The notes under the pieces: generated by a model | Databases searched by the model: none | Seen by the model: only the letters and a program-made list of their open reading frames with translations | What the model was told of the DNA's origin: nothing | Shown: positions 10,961 through 38,326 of the stretch, in pieces | Numbering within the stretch: the first letter of the stretch is position 1 | How the letters are laid out: the number at the start of each line of letters is the position of its first letter | Program-made: the position numbers and the translations under genes | From: Pegea sp. RAD2-039 | Taxonomy: Eukaryota > Chordata > Thaliacea > Salpida > Salpidae | Reading direction: 5' to 3' | Assembly (NCBI GenBank): GCA_034620365.1 | Contig: JAQGEQ010000043.1 | Coordinates: 1,054,001 to 1,118,000 of the forward strand | DNA length: 64,000 nt

Positions 10961-13646
10961 AATTTCATTTTGAATTAACTTGAGGTCTCCTTTATTTTAG
11001 GGTATGATTTAGTTAGCATTTCTTATGTAATCTTAGCAGTAATAAATCTAACAATGATTTTAGTGTAAAAATAATTATATTATATTTTGCTGTCTTTTAG
11101 TATCTTATTTGTGATTATTCAAGAAAATATTTCGAAATCAAATTATACGAAATGTCGAAGAGCACTAAAACTTATTTGAGTTTATTTATATTTTGATAAA
11201 TAGTAATTTCAGAAAAGTCATCCACCAGAAAGTGTTGAGGAAAAAATAGTTTGATTAAATTAATGACAACAGTTTAATGTTTGAAACTTTTAATTCTTAT
11301 TTTTAATCGAATAAAAAAGATTATCTACAGTAAAGTAGATAAATTGAAGATATATTCTGTTATTTTACTTTGTAATATATTTCAGAACAAAATAATTTTA
11401 CCTTTGGTAGTTATCCAAGTTTTTTATTTTAACAAGGAATAGGGAACTAAAAAGACTGTAAACTGGACTTGATTTTAGTAGAAAAGTTCTTTCAAATACA
11501 AATTACCTTTAGGCAATGTTTAAAACATATCTTAAAAACAATTTAATATTTAGCATATGAATAAATTGCAATTGATAAAACTACTTTTACAGTAATGTAG
11601 TATTAAAAAGTATTTCATTATTTTGGTAATTTTGAAATGATTATTACAGAAAATTAAACTTTTGTTTAAACAAATTATATTGGAGTTTTACAATCAGATA
11701 ATAATTTATTTCTAAAAAGTTAAATAGGAATAAAAACCGTCCACATGAACAAATTCTGTTAGTATCATTATATATAGAGAAGAATGTGAATCATCTAACA
11801 AGTAACAAAAATGAAGATAATATACATCAACTTTTGAAGTAATTTTGTTACAATGCATAAAATTGATTTTCAATCTGTTATCAGATCAAAAAAAGTCACT
11901 TTTCGTTTTTCTACAAACTTTATATAACTCCTCAGTTTATAGCTTTGTTTAGTGTCTAAATAAATAAGAGATGGTCACTGAATAACATCTTAAAGTAAAT
12001 CAGAGTAAAAATTGATTCATGATACAATCGAAGCTTTGATTTCTTCTTCAAGTGTTCGTGTTTAAACGATGTTGTAGTTGTTCTAATGTTGTTTGTGAGT
12101 TTTATCAGTTACCATATTCCTAACAATTAGAAGTTGAAACTTTTTTAAAGCTGCTTATTAAACTATCTAAGCTACAATCAATAGAAATACGAGTTAGAAT
12201 AGACACAGCAGGTTGTTTAATAAAAACAAAGAAATCGTCGTTCAGCTCGTGGTAACAAACAAGTGAACCGGAAAACTTCTTAGAAGAAAATATTCATTTC
12301 TGTTACTTGAATTACAACAACTGGTTACTTGATCAATTTAGTTAATGTAGAAATATCAAATCCACATAACCTCTTTAATACCCTGATTGATAAGATATTT
12401 GATAAATCTTTCACTCAAAACTGAACTCATCTGAGCTTCAGACAAATCACAAGAAGTCGAAAATAAAACGAGAAGTCATTTTGAATTTTCATGTTATTTA
12501 TTGACCAAACAATTGTTTAAAATCTAATCTACTTGTTGATAGTAGTGAAAGAAATAAAACAAAAGTGAAAAATCGTTAAATAACAGATACATTCTATCTT
12601 CAAAACAAAACCGATACTACTATTGGTAGAAAAGACGGCATTGTACCTATATATATATAAAAGTTATTTGAATGTGCTTTCGGTGGAAGATGAAAGAAAC
12701 AGCCCAAATAACTGTCAGTGCTATATCACCAGCATCCTTGCGGTCCATCTCTACATACTTCAAAATTATCTTTACAAAAAAAAAACAAAACGAAAAAAAA
12801 AGAAAAAAAAACTGCGATTTGTTGGGGCGGGTTCGAGACCCTCAACAAATTGGACATTTATCAGTCGAGTAATTTTAGAATTGATTAATTACTAACATAA
12901 GGTTTAACCAAGATATGTGTTTATATAAAAAGACGAAAAGTTCAATGTAAAAGAAGTTTTTGTTTCTTTCTTCATTTTGTGAGAAGAAAGAAAACTAAAT
13001 CTGAATTTTACATACAAATCATGCGGTACAGAAGACACACTGAAATGGAAGCGTGTCGCTTGATTTGCAGATTTGAAACATTTGTCGTTTTCAAACTACT
13101 AAACACATTTGTCAGCGTTTTCACTACTAACTTAATGTTGTTTATTGTGAGCTTGTAGACTTACAATTGATGGAAAGTTAAACAAAAGCAGCTTGGTTAC
13201 GTATTTCGGTGGTGAACTCCGCCGACAGTTTTGAAACATTTCTAAAATAAGTGGTTCATAAAAGTTGTATGAAAATAGAAAAATCAAAATCGATGTCAAT
13301 TCGAAGATACTTTGATCGAATTCTGTGATTCGATTAAGTTTTGGAGGTTAACTGGTTGAAATTTGGTTTGAAATAATTGGTTGTTACTTAAAAGTTGAAG
13401 ATATCAAAAATGATCAAAATGAAATACGAAGAGATCTCTCTCTGATCGCGCATTTGCAAGTAAAGATGGAGATGACACGAAAATCGATAATTGAATCTAT
13501 ACAATTAGGAATATAACGACCCAATAGAAGAACACCAACTATAGCAAACTGGTTGCAATGACCCGGTTGTTGATTGGTTGTAACAATTAATTTGCATCGC
13601 TGTCAGTTGGTTAGAAACTTGAACCAACTTCTGCATGGCAACATCT
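10961..13646. other. AT-rich intergenic DNA and probable MARK 3' UTR
   Basis: No coding exon was found on either strand. It contains a poly-A/AAAG-rich run (about 12776-12812) and a small palindromic element with a GGTTCGA core (about 12817-12855). The part next to 13647 should be the 3' untranslated region of the MARK gene. The polyadenylation site was not identified. Confidence 0.5.
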
Positions 13647-28322
<14,676 letters not shown>

Positions 28323-31300
28323 TATTATTTAATACTAGGTGTAAACAATCAAGAATAAGCAAATTTTCATTTCAAGAACTTCAAAATAGTCTACAAATAA
28401 AAATAAACAATGTCATTCTTACTAGTAAAAATAACATTTTTCTTTTTAATGGCTAATTTAATTTGTAAAATATACATTAAACTTAAGTTGGTCAGAAACA
28501 AGCTTGTTAAATTAGTTCTAATTGTAACCTTGTGACATAATTCTTTTTAATTAAAAAACAAGAGATTATTTATAAATTATATTTCTCCTTAATCTCTTAT
28601 GTTCCATATTTACTGATTAGAAACTAAAAAAGCATTATAAATTATAAAAATATATTCAAATGGGGAACCCAGATTTATATATTTCTATATCTTGATAAAT
28701 CTCAGCATTTTCTAAAACAATATTTAAAAATAGATATAAACAATAAAATCATATTCAAGAAACTTTATGCTTATGTAAGCTATTTATTTTAGTTTTGAAA
28801 ACATTTAAATTTGTAACATAGTTGTATATCTAGAATCTTATCGTGTTACTCCTTTGTAATTAATTTCTAAAAACATTAACAAAAATATTTTTATTTTGCT
28901 ACCTAATAATAAACAAAGACTTAAATTTACAAAACTAAATAAGTATCATCATTATTATGATAAATGAATTTGTATTGAAAACTCAAAAATAATTTTTTCT
29001 AAATATATTGACAGAAGTAAAGTTAAAAAACTTCATAGTTTTTAGAATTTACCATTATATATTTTTTAAATTTTTATAATGAAATGTTAACCTATAAAAA
29101 GCAATAACATTGCTTCAAAAAGTTGATAAATTATTTAACTATATTATTTTTAAGATACCAAGAGCAACATAAAATATTTTTTCATTAATAAAAATATAAG
29201 ACATGTAATGCAATTCATATAAACAAACTGTATAAACAAACAAATAAAAGTCATACAAATATAGTATTAAGTATTAGTCAACTTTAAATATATACTATCA
29301 AAATAATATAAGGCAAAGGACTATACAAAAAAGCTATAGATAATAATAATATAGTAAACTTTACATAAATAAATATTTATCAATATTAGTTAATATGAAT
29401 TACATAATTATATAATAAATAAAATAAAACGATTTTATTTTATCAATTTAAATTAATATTTTGAACTATAAGAAAGTTAATACTGATATAAAAGATAACA
29501 ATAATCAAAATCTTACAATTTAAAGAAAAAATATAATAAGTTACATTTTAAATTACATAAGTTACAAAAGAAAAGATCACCATAGTTTTAAATTAAAAAA
29601 AAAAAAAACTAAATGTTACATGGTATAATTTATTAACATAACATTGTTAGTATTCAAGTAAATACTAAATAAAGCAAAACTTGATACTTGCTAAAAATCA
29701 ATAATAATAAAAAGATATTAAAAACTAGAAACCAGAAAATAATTTCTTTGCAATAGAAGCAAGAATTGAAGGTTTTATCAAGGAATAGAAATATATTAAT
29801 ACTAAACTACAATATGTTTTCACTTCTAGGTTATTTTAACTTTTTGCTGGATAATAAAGATAAATTGGTTGAATTAATTAAACCACAAAGCTACCTGATT
29901 AAAAAAGTCAAACCTAGACAAAACAGCCACAGGTATAAATAAATAACAGTGTTATTCATAAACGTCTAAATCCATAAGGGGGCAGCCAGGCGATTAAGAT
30001 TCAAGATTTTATGCGAAAGCCATTTTAAACAAGGTACGATTACCACATACTAAAAACTAATATTTAATTGCTAGAAACTAATTAATAAATTTGTTCATTG
30101 CATTATTGGCAAATTTCGAATTAAAAAAAATTATCTGTAAAAGATGTATAGTATTTTCATCACTCAAATATATTTTTCTAGGGTAGAAATTTCAAATGAG
30201 TAATTTTTAGCAATTTAAGTTTCTGTAACTAAATAAGCTTTTAAAGTCCGTTTTAAACAGCAAATATTTAAAGCCAAAAGTAAAACCACACATCGGATTC
30301 AACCATATATTACTATGCATCAAAAGTCTTTTTCAAACACATTCAAGAAGAATATCAAGTTTTATCGTCATCCAGCTTATGAGGTAAAATTTTTTCATCT
30401 GAATAATCTTCTAAGATCATTTTTATCTCTTTATTGCATTTAAGCAAATTCTGTTCGATATTTGTATATCACTGTATTTAACATAACATATTTTTTGTAA
30501 TTATTTCTTATTATTACTAAAGAATGCTTTCCACGTTTTTATATCTTTGAGCTAACTGATACTTGAAAAGATTCGTTAACAAATAAAAGACAGTTATCAA
30601 AAACTGGTAAATTATTAATAATTTTAAACTAAAGTAAAGCTGTTAAGAAGCGTTCTATAGTTTGATATAAATTATATTTATCAATGCTTAATCAAAAATA
30701 TTAAGATACAAATATGATTGATCTTTTTAGGCAAGATTTTAGGCTAAACTTTCAACAAAGAAGGTCAAACTTTTTATAGTATTATTAACATAAATCGGTA
30801 TAAAGATAAGTTCTTGATATATTACAGGAATTTATTTAATGTATATAGTAATAAGAAGAAATCGGTCGAGAACTGCAATGCCATCAAATCGAAGGCCAAA
30901 ATGATACAGATTCAATTGTTGCCCATGAAGTAGGATTCCACTCTTCACGCTACAAGATATGTAGCGGAACAGGACTGGTGCAACTACGCCAGCTGGGTTC
31001 GCAGGAGCTATTAGACTGACTAGCTGCCTACGAAGCTCCAGCTTTGAAATAAGAGTTTTTGTGTTTCTTAGTTTTCATAAAACTGACGAATATAATATAT
31101 ATATACTTCATACTATAATATTTTAATATTATATATCATCGATTGATCTTTATATCTCTAGTTTTCTTCTGTAACTTCTAGAAAACGCTTAAAGATTATA
31201 AACTCTGGTTTAGATAGATAATCAATAAACGTAATGAAAAAATGGTAGAAGAGGCAAATCAGCTTTGTAGCTTATTATAAACATTTCATCGTTTTAGGGC

Positions 31301-31832
31301 AAATAAATGAAGTTAAGAAATGCTGGTAAGAATATTAAGAATATAATGACGTTAAGAGTAAATAAACTATCAAAATATGTTGGCGATGCACTTCAAAAGC
31401 TCTGCATAATATAGTAAGTACAGTTTTTCGTTTAAAGAACATTGTTTAAGATTATTTCTGAAGTTCTCTGACTTCCTATTAAAAAATCTTTAGATATCTA
31501 TTTTTGATAGAGTATTTAAAAATCTCAATCGAGTTATAAGATGAATTCTTAGTACTTCTTGGTCAAACTTCACGGTTTTAAGTTATCGTTATCACATTTC
31601 TCTACTGAAGAACTAAAATGTTGAAGTTTTTTAAACTTTGAAATAAGTTTGCTCCGTTAACTATTTCACTTTAATCAATTTTAATTGCCTTAATAAGTAG
31701 AAACAATGAAAATCTAAATATAGCAGCCCACAATGAAATAAATAGTTCCTGGCACAGAAGCCTTCCCCTAAACCTGTTAACCAAACCTCTACAATTCTGC
31801 AAAGTATAACACAACAAATAATTGACAACTAT
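28323..31832. other. Gene-free AT-rich stretch upstream of MARK and downstream of dyskerin
   Basis: Apart from the repeat at about 30840-31055 nothing was recognised. Very AT-rich sequence (28.4-30.3 kb) with many short A and T runs probably contains the MARK promoter and perhaps untranslated exons. An acceptor-like CACCTAG lies 12 bp before the MARK start codon. Confidence 0.5.
30840..31055 (-). repeat. Remnant of a protein-coding repeat shared with about 42.72-42.92 kb
   Basis: This block is markedly richer in GC than its surroundings. Read on the minus strand it gives a broken but protein-like frame (LELRRQLVSLIAPANPAG, then SGILLHGQQLNLYHFG). The same block lies on the plus strand at about 42720-42920 (CGILLYGQQLDLHNFNPAD). 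Two copies with conserved peptide indicate a transposon-derived coding module. I do not recognise the protein family. Confidence 0.55.
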
Positions 31833-31838
31833 TTTATT
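31833..31838 (-). terminator. Probable dyskerin polyadenylation signal
   Basis: A canonical AATAAA on the minus strand lies about 180 bp beyond the dyskerin stop codon. No transcript evidence is available. Confidence 0.5.
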
Positions 31839-32019
31839 GGCAGTCAAGAAACTTTTGCCATAAGTGGTTCTTCAAGCAAGCTGCTCAACACCATTCATCT
31901 GATTAGCACAACATTCTGCTACAAGATTGAAACAAAGTTGTAAAACAAGATTTAGGGGTGGAATTGCGGTAGAAGAGATGTGGACTAATATTCATCTAAT
32001 CATGGAATCAAACTGCTCT

Positions 32020-35000
32020 TTAATCTGAGCTCGCCTGTTCTTTCTGTAAAAAAATTGTAAAAAAGTTAAGTGAGAAATGTCTGAAGTCAGTCCAGCTCCA
32101 AGTAAATCAACAGTTTGTCTCAGAAACGAGGAATTATCTATCTTCATATGAAGATACACTTCATTTGAACCAATTAATCATCATCAACAAACATGGGGTT
32201 GAAAGAGCAGCGGGCAATCAAACAAACCTTCGATGTCTTTAACTTCTTTTTCTGAAGCAAATCAAATCAGTCAACATCAAGTTAATAATCTATTTTCACG
32301 CAAACCTTCTCTGTCTTCTCTTCACTCTTCAACTTTTCTTTTTTCTTCTTCTTCTAAATTTTGAATCATTTGTCAGTTGATGTTTTATATTCACATGATA
32401 CAAACCTTTTCTGTTTTCTCTTCATCTTTTACGGACTTTTTCTTTTTCTGAAAACAAAGAAATAGATAAAAAAAGATCTGTTAAAGATCAAAATAGCAGT
32501 AACGATGGGATGTAGTAAAAATAGACGCTTCAGAAACGAGGAATTAGTTTCAACACAAGTTTGATTCAGAGGATGAGTCATCATCAGCACTTTCACACCA
32601 AGTTTACACTAACCTTTTTCTCTTCACCATTTTCTACTTTAATCTTCTTTTTCTTTGGTGAAGCTGCAAGAAACAAAAGATGATGAAAGTTTGAACTTTG
32701 TACGAAGGTTTGTACAACATACACTCAACAGTGGTCGCCGCTTCTGTCATATTGCCGATCACTTGGCTGACATTCGAAACTTCTTCAGTAACATGCTTCC
32801 GTTTGATGCTGACAGACTTGAGAGCTTCCTTCAATTCCAATTCAGCTTCCTTGCAAGTGATCAACTCAGCTAAGCTACAAGTGGAAGAATTAGGATTATT
32901 TGATCGGATGCAATTGAGACCTACTTTACACCAGGAAATCCTTCAATGTATTCTTTAGGGGTATTGTCGTTGGGTTTGCCCTTGTTAGTCAATAAACCTT
33001 TCTTAATCATAGACTTTTTTATAGAAGCCTACAACAAAGCAAGAATTGAATAAAGACAAGAGCGATGCAAGAGCTACTAAGATGTCTGCCCTTTTTCAAA
33101 TCGGGCAATTTTGATTTCAAAAGAAAGAACATAGATGGGTACCTTTGGTCCCAATCCCCACTTTCTGGGGTACATGTTTCTTTCCATAATAACTCGTTTA
33201 ATTTTGGCAACAACACCGTGATCGCAAGACGCGATTACCGCGGTGGACATGAGCGGGATAGCTGATGATCGAAGAAGAGCACGATCAAACGGATGTCTTC
33301 TTTACGTACGTCATTACCCACTTACCCAAGCAAACCGCTTCGCCTTTGGTTGTTATGACAACAACTTCTTTTTGCTCCTCGCAAATTCCATCTTCAAATT
33401 TCAGCACTCCGGGTAACATCAACTTTGCCCCGAAACAAATCGCAGCCACCTATCAAATCGACAGCTTTAACGCCGCGATCATCACCAAAATGACGTCACT
33501 TACCGCGCTATCTTTAATCATAATACGTTTGTGAGTGGTGAGTAGTTTTTCGAGTGGATGGATGACGCGGCGCAAATAACTCTCATCACGATGATGCTCG
33601 TACAAGTATTGCGCGTCCATGACGTCATGCATGGTAACGAGTCCTTCCTGTAAGATGAAGATGAGATGAGGCGCCACAAGCATCACCACTAGGTGAGATT
33701 AGTTTGATGCTTCAGCAAAGTTTTATTTTCTTCGATACTTCGTGCGTTTCAGTCGACTGGAGGTGACACCATAAACAACAACGGCGAGAAAACCTCGTCG
33801 CGCGTATGACGTCACTACCAGGTCTTCCTTAAAAGAAGAGACATCGCGCAGAAGTATCTCGTAGAATGGATAAACAGTTTCATCATCAGCAGCCAGGAGT
33901 GACAAGTAGAGGACACAAAGGAGCAACTCACGTTTTCATGAACGATTCCTGAACGCACGCGTCGCAGTTCCTGCATCACTCCTCCTACTCCAAGCATCAA
34001 CCCAAGGTGGACACATAAAGTTCGGATGTATGTCCCTGCTTCACAGCTCACCCAAAACACTCCTACAACATCCAAAGATCATTGAGAGTGACGTCACGAC
34101 GCACGATTACTCACCTAATTGCTTATCAGGGTCATACTCAAGCAGTTTGCTCTCATAGATGGTTCTGATCCGTAGTTGACGCTTGACAGCGGAGATGAGA
34201 GGGGGTCTCTGGAAAAGTGCTCCACTTAATCGCTCCACTGCCTGCAAAGAAGCAGATGAGAGGCGGAAAAAGCGATTGAATGTGATGTAGATGAAGTCAC
34301 AATGGCTCAGATGCTATTAGTGATCATTAAAAAGAATTCTAATCTCATTTGGAAACGAAGATTAAAAAGATGAAAATTCGAAGAAAACCTCCGAAAAATA
34401 ATCCTGAATAACTTCACCAAGATAAGATTGAAAAACTTTCATAGAATGGATAAACATTTTCATCACAGCTCACAATACTACAGATCATCAACTGATTAGC
34501 TTACCCTAGCAAGAGTAACCTCACTCTCAATAGCGTTGTGAAGTCGAACTATACAGACATATTCCTTTCCTAAAAGATCCTAGTTGAGATGAAATGAGAG
34601 CAAATGAGGATGTTGTTACCTGCAGACTGCTGTGATTTTACAAGTCGAGTGGCTCGATCAATACAAACAATCAAGCAACCAGTGACTTTTGGGTCAAGGG
34701 TCCCACTGTGTCCAGTTTTATCAACTTTCAAGATTCGTTTGATCCATGCAACGACTTCATGGGAAGAGGGGTTAGCTGGTTTGTCAAGATTGATAAATCC
34801 TGTTCTAAACATCAACATCTGATTATTATCACAACAGTTAGGAAGTAAAATCAACTTACTGAACATATTCACTAATGGTTCTTTGAAGAGGGGTGCTGCC
34901 GGATGAAAATGGGGTGAATCTTCTACTTAATGTGTTTAATTTATCACAATCTTTGAGAAGCAGGGGCCAGTCACTGGTATTAAAGGAAGTCTTGTTGTTG

Positions 35001-35128
35001 TCTTCTGACTTAATTACATATTTTTCTTTCTAAAAATTAAATATTAATGACATTAAACAAAATTAATAAAATTTATATATATAAAAAAAGTATTTTAAGT
35101 AATCAGCTACCTTAGCGTCTCCAGACAT
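32020..35128 (-). CDS. DKC1: Dyskerin (H/ACA RNP pseudouridine synthase), 16 exons, 504 aa
   Basis: Exons, high to low: 35128-35111, 35029-34860, 34804-34620, 34569-34505, 34241-34115, 34062-33932, 33647-33504, 33449-33326, 33261-33143, 33028-32932, 32869-32723, 32663-32614, 32447-32406, 32353-32306, 32251-32228, 32043-32020. Dyskerin is the catalytic subunit of H/ACA snoRNPs, which isomerise uridines in rRNA and snRNA, and is also a telomerase RNP component. The N-terminal DKCLD segment ([14 protein letters not shown]) leads into the TruB domain, with catalytic Asp100 in [17 protein letters not shown]. Later landmarks are [17 protein letters not shown] and [10 protein letters not shown]. The PUA domain spans exons 8-9 ([29 protein letters not shown]). 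The C-terminal tail is Lys-rich, with PKKKKIKV resembling a nuclear localisation signal. The total is close to the human 514 aa, with a shorter N-terminus. An acceptor-like TTCTAG precedes the start by 20 bp. Confidence 0.96.
32228..32447 (-). repeat. Tandem lysine-rich mini-exons of dyskerin
   Basis: Three consecutive exons of 42, 48 and 24 bp (32447-32406, 32353-32306, 32251-32228) are all phase 0 at both ends. All begin with Lys codons, end in AAG followed by a GTTTG donor, and have similar content ([38 protein letters not shown]). The first two are clearly duplicates of each other. Any of them could be skipped without changing the reading frame. Confidence 0.75.
33857..34466 (-). other. 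Near-identical stretch of about 30 bp in two dyskerin introns (possible intronic RNA)
   Basis: The introns at 34242-34504 and 33648-33931 share a segment (plus-strand positions 34437-34466 and 33857-33886) with only about four mismatches in 30 bp. Both contain, in the sense of the gene, a TGATGA like a snoRNA box C, and each has a CTGA about 140-160 bp further on. Clear terminal stems were not found, so a box C/D RNA is only a possibility. Confidence 0.3.
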
Positions 35129-36589
35129 AATCCAAGATGAGATTATTTCTAGAAAAAAAAGAGCAATGAACAATTACAGGATAAATTAGACAACCAAAAG
35201 ATTAAATTTAAAATAAAATTAAATAATCTTTAATTCAAGTAAACTTATAAGTTACAACTATGCAAAAATATTATTTGTATTAGTTTTATTACAATTTTTA
35301 TGACGAATAAAATTCAAGTTCAAAAAAATTACTGTATTAGAATGAAGAACAAGAAAAATAAAAAAAAATAAAAAAACTGAAACTTTGAAACTATCATAAA
35401 TATCAATCTAAATCAACAAATTGAATAACTTCTATTGTAATTTGTTTTACATAAGATAAAAAAATATTTATCAAAATAGGTAGCTCCCAACATCTGTATA
35501 CATATTGGAATAAAATAAAAATTAACTTAAAAAATTCACAAAAACAGAAAATCCTTAGAAAAATACACAAACAGTAGATATCTTAAAAACATTAATATGA
35601 GAATACAACTTACCTTATGAAAATTGTTGTAGATGTCTTAGTATGAAAAATGGCAAATTGAAACAGGCACACTAGTCAGAGAGAACGATGCAAAAGCACG
35701 CGGTAAGTTATCGTGGTCAGCAAAATAACCACAGCAGTACAGTAGTTTTTGATCGTAGAGTTAAAACCCAAATTAATATCTGAGTGGGTAGTATAAAAAT
35801 ATTATTATATATGTAAAAAATATAGTATTAAATATAGTATTAAATATTTTTAGAAATTTTAATGAATTTTTTTAATAATATGAAAGATTTAAAATCATGT
35901 ATTAAAAACATTGCAGAAAGAAATATTTTATTAACTAAGCAGCTTAGCTCTATCGTCTACAGTGGAAATAGAAATTAAATTATGCTCAATATTAATTTGT
36001 AAAAAAGTGTTTGAGATTGTTCGAAAAATGCCTTTATCTTGCATTTAGGAATCGTTTTTTGAAACTTTTTAGCTGATTTTATATAAATTTGATAATTATA
36101 ATTTTTTTTAGTTGTTTTTCAAAATATAAAGAACCTCCTTGCCAGTAATAACTACTATAATAATAATATATATAATAACTACTAACTACTAAGTTATTAC
36201 AGACTTACAGGCTCACAAAACTACTGCAAAGGAAACTAAGAAAGGTAAAAGATAGAAACTATTTTTTGGCACTATGCATAAATCGCGAATAATGTTAGAA
36301 AGTAAAATCAAGCAGCAATATTAGGGAGAGGTCGCAATAAGTTTTAAATTTAGCGAAGCATCAAAATGTTGTATAGATTATCTGCTGTTTCTAATATATT
36401 TTCAATAAACTTCTCAAATTTCTTTGAAGTTATACCCAGTTCACTAATCACAATTGGGAGAATTATTTGTGAACTTCTTGTAGAGTTATTTGATATTTAC
36501 AATTTTGATTAATGAAGACATTTTATTGCTTTTGTCTTTTACAACAATATCTGGTATTGGTTTTAATTTCTCGGTCTATTATACTGCCA
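35129..36589. other. AT-rich intergenic region upstream of dyskerin
   Basis: No coding exon was seen. The part around 35640-35770 is less AT-rich than its surroundings and may belong to the dyskerin promoter, but no defined element was recognised. Confidence 0.4.
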
Positions 36590-37580
36590 AAAAATAAAAT
36601 ACAGGCCTATGTTGTCCACCGAGTCTTCGTTATGGTGAAATCATTTCACTGAGGCAATACGACGGAAACTAATCAAAAATGGAGTAAAGCAGGAATGTGT
36701 CCACGCCCCAACGCAATTTGGGAATTTTTTCTCAATGTTACTAAAACAAGCGTTTTATGCGAGTGCCGAAGGAATTTACCTTCATTTATGATCTGATGAT
36801 AATCTTTTTAATGCAGCACATCTAAAGGCGAAGAACAAGGTAAAAAAAATTTACACCCACGACCAGCTTTTTTGATAATCACGCAGCAATTGTTGCACAT
36901 TTAGCAAACGACCTACAGAAACTGATAGACTAATTCTTAGCAGACTTCGGAATAAAAACCAGCCTAAAAAATACAAAAGTTCTCAGCCAAGGAGTTAACT
37001 TACCACAGCAAATCAACATCAAGTATTGTGAAGCTGAGGCTGTTGACAATTTGTCTATCTCGGCTCAAAAATAATAGCAGCAACATCGATCGAAGCCGAG
37101 ATCAACAGCCGCATCGGCAAAGTATCTGATAAGTAAGTTTGAACGGCTCACCTCCAGGGTCTGTGATGATCCAAATTTATCTATCAGAACAAAAGTTGCC
37201 ATCTACAGGACCTTAGACTTTATTTTCCTTAGCCTTCGACAAATTCAGCAAATTCTACTTTTTGCTGTCTTTTTCACATATTACGTTTAATGTGGCAGAA
37301 TAAGATCACAAACAAGGAAGTCCAAAGGCGCACTGGTCCGACAACAATGTACATCATGCCAAGCAAGCAAACGCTTCACTGTTAGGACACGTCCGTCAAC
37401 TGGATGACATATGAATCCTAAAGGATCTGTTGTACGGGGAGCTGTTTAAAGGCAATGGCAAAATCGGCCGTCTCTGTCTGCTTTTCAAAGATACCTTCAT
37501 AGAAATAAATTTAAACTTGTAACTTTTTTGGAGTACATCCAGCATGGCTTATCAGGCCATAACTATATAACAATTTGAGT
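36590..37580 (+). mobile_element. Dead LINE reverse-transcriptase fragment
   Basis: Broken frames follow the second half of an invertebrate non-LTR reverse transcriptase: NGVKQ.CV.APTQFGIFF-like sequence near 36685, KQAFYASAEGIYLH near 36745, HLKAKNKVKKIYTHDQL near 36820, and SIEAEINSRIGKVSDK near 37090. Near 37385 comes a region like the GHVRQLDD...KDLLYGEL end of such proteins. The catalytic F/Y-A-D-D motif is replaced (the local reading is FDNHAA) and there are many stops, so it cannot be active. It belongs to a different lineage from the endonuclease/RT piece at 9-10.3 kb. Confidence 0.8.
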
Positions 37581-38326
37581 GATTAAAAAAAGTCTCAAAA
37601 GCTGTTTTTATTAATATTGATACTTTATTATACATAAGCTATTCATCACTTTATATTTAAACTGTTATTTTATAAAAAATTTACATTTTAAAATATTGGC
37701 TATGAGAAAAACTAAGCCACTAGCTTTATCGGCCAGTTTATACCCTAAAATTACAAACATTAACATTTTATATATATTTCATTTGGCTTCTTTTACTAGC
37801 AAGATGTTTTAGGTAGACTGTTATTAAAAGATTATTTATGTCTAATGAATTCAGTTACAGCCTTGCTTTTTTATTTTATGTATTCATTTATATTTTCTAT
37901 AAAGTTTTTTCTACAAAAATTATTTTATCAATTGTAAAATTTTTGACAGATTTTTGAGCTTTTTTAATTTTCCATTTAAATAAAACTTACTCTAATCAAT
38001 ATATTTTTAAACTAAGTTTTATAACTAATAGAAATTATAACTACTATGAATATAATTATTAAAAATATACTTAATTAACTTTTATGAGTAATTGATATGC
38101 TTCATTATTTTTTTAAATTTGTCATTTGATTATATTTACTTTATCATTTTTTCAGATTTTTAGTGCTTTATTTTTCCATTGAGTATTAATTATTTTTGTT
38201 ATTATTTTTTGCTTAGCATAATGTATAATTAATATATATTAAAATCAATCAGAAATTATAATATAAACCACTGATATATATTATTACTTCAAAGTTTTTG
38301 ATTTGATAACTATTAAAAACATAAAA
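37581..38326. other. AT-rich region upstream of MFAP1
   Basis: No exon or recognised element was found. It should contain the MFAP1 promoter. Confidence 0.4.

Noticed and set aside
12817-12855. GGTTCGAGACC, a perfect tRNA B-box, next to a palindrome
   Set aside because: Upstream is a poly-A/AAAG tract with no A-box, anticodon arm or acceptor stem. At most it is a remnant of a tRNA-derived repeat.
30315-30383. Short frame MHQKSFSNTFKKNIKF... ending at a GTAAAA donor, considered as a first exon of an extra plus-strand gene
   Set aside because: No following exon or recognisable protein was found downstream before the dyskerin 3' end.
32655-33534. Several plus-strand open frames of 66-89 codons
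   Set aside because: They overlap dyskerin exons 7-11 in antisense and have no family features of their own.
33723-33926. Minus-strand open frame of 67 codons in a dyskerin intron, looking protein-like
   Set aside because: The flanking exons join in frame without it as in all dyskerins, and it has no acceptor and donor pair giving a known domain. It is kept only as part of the intron-repeat finding.
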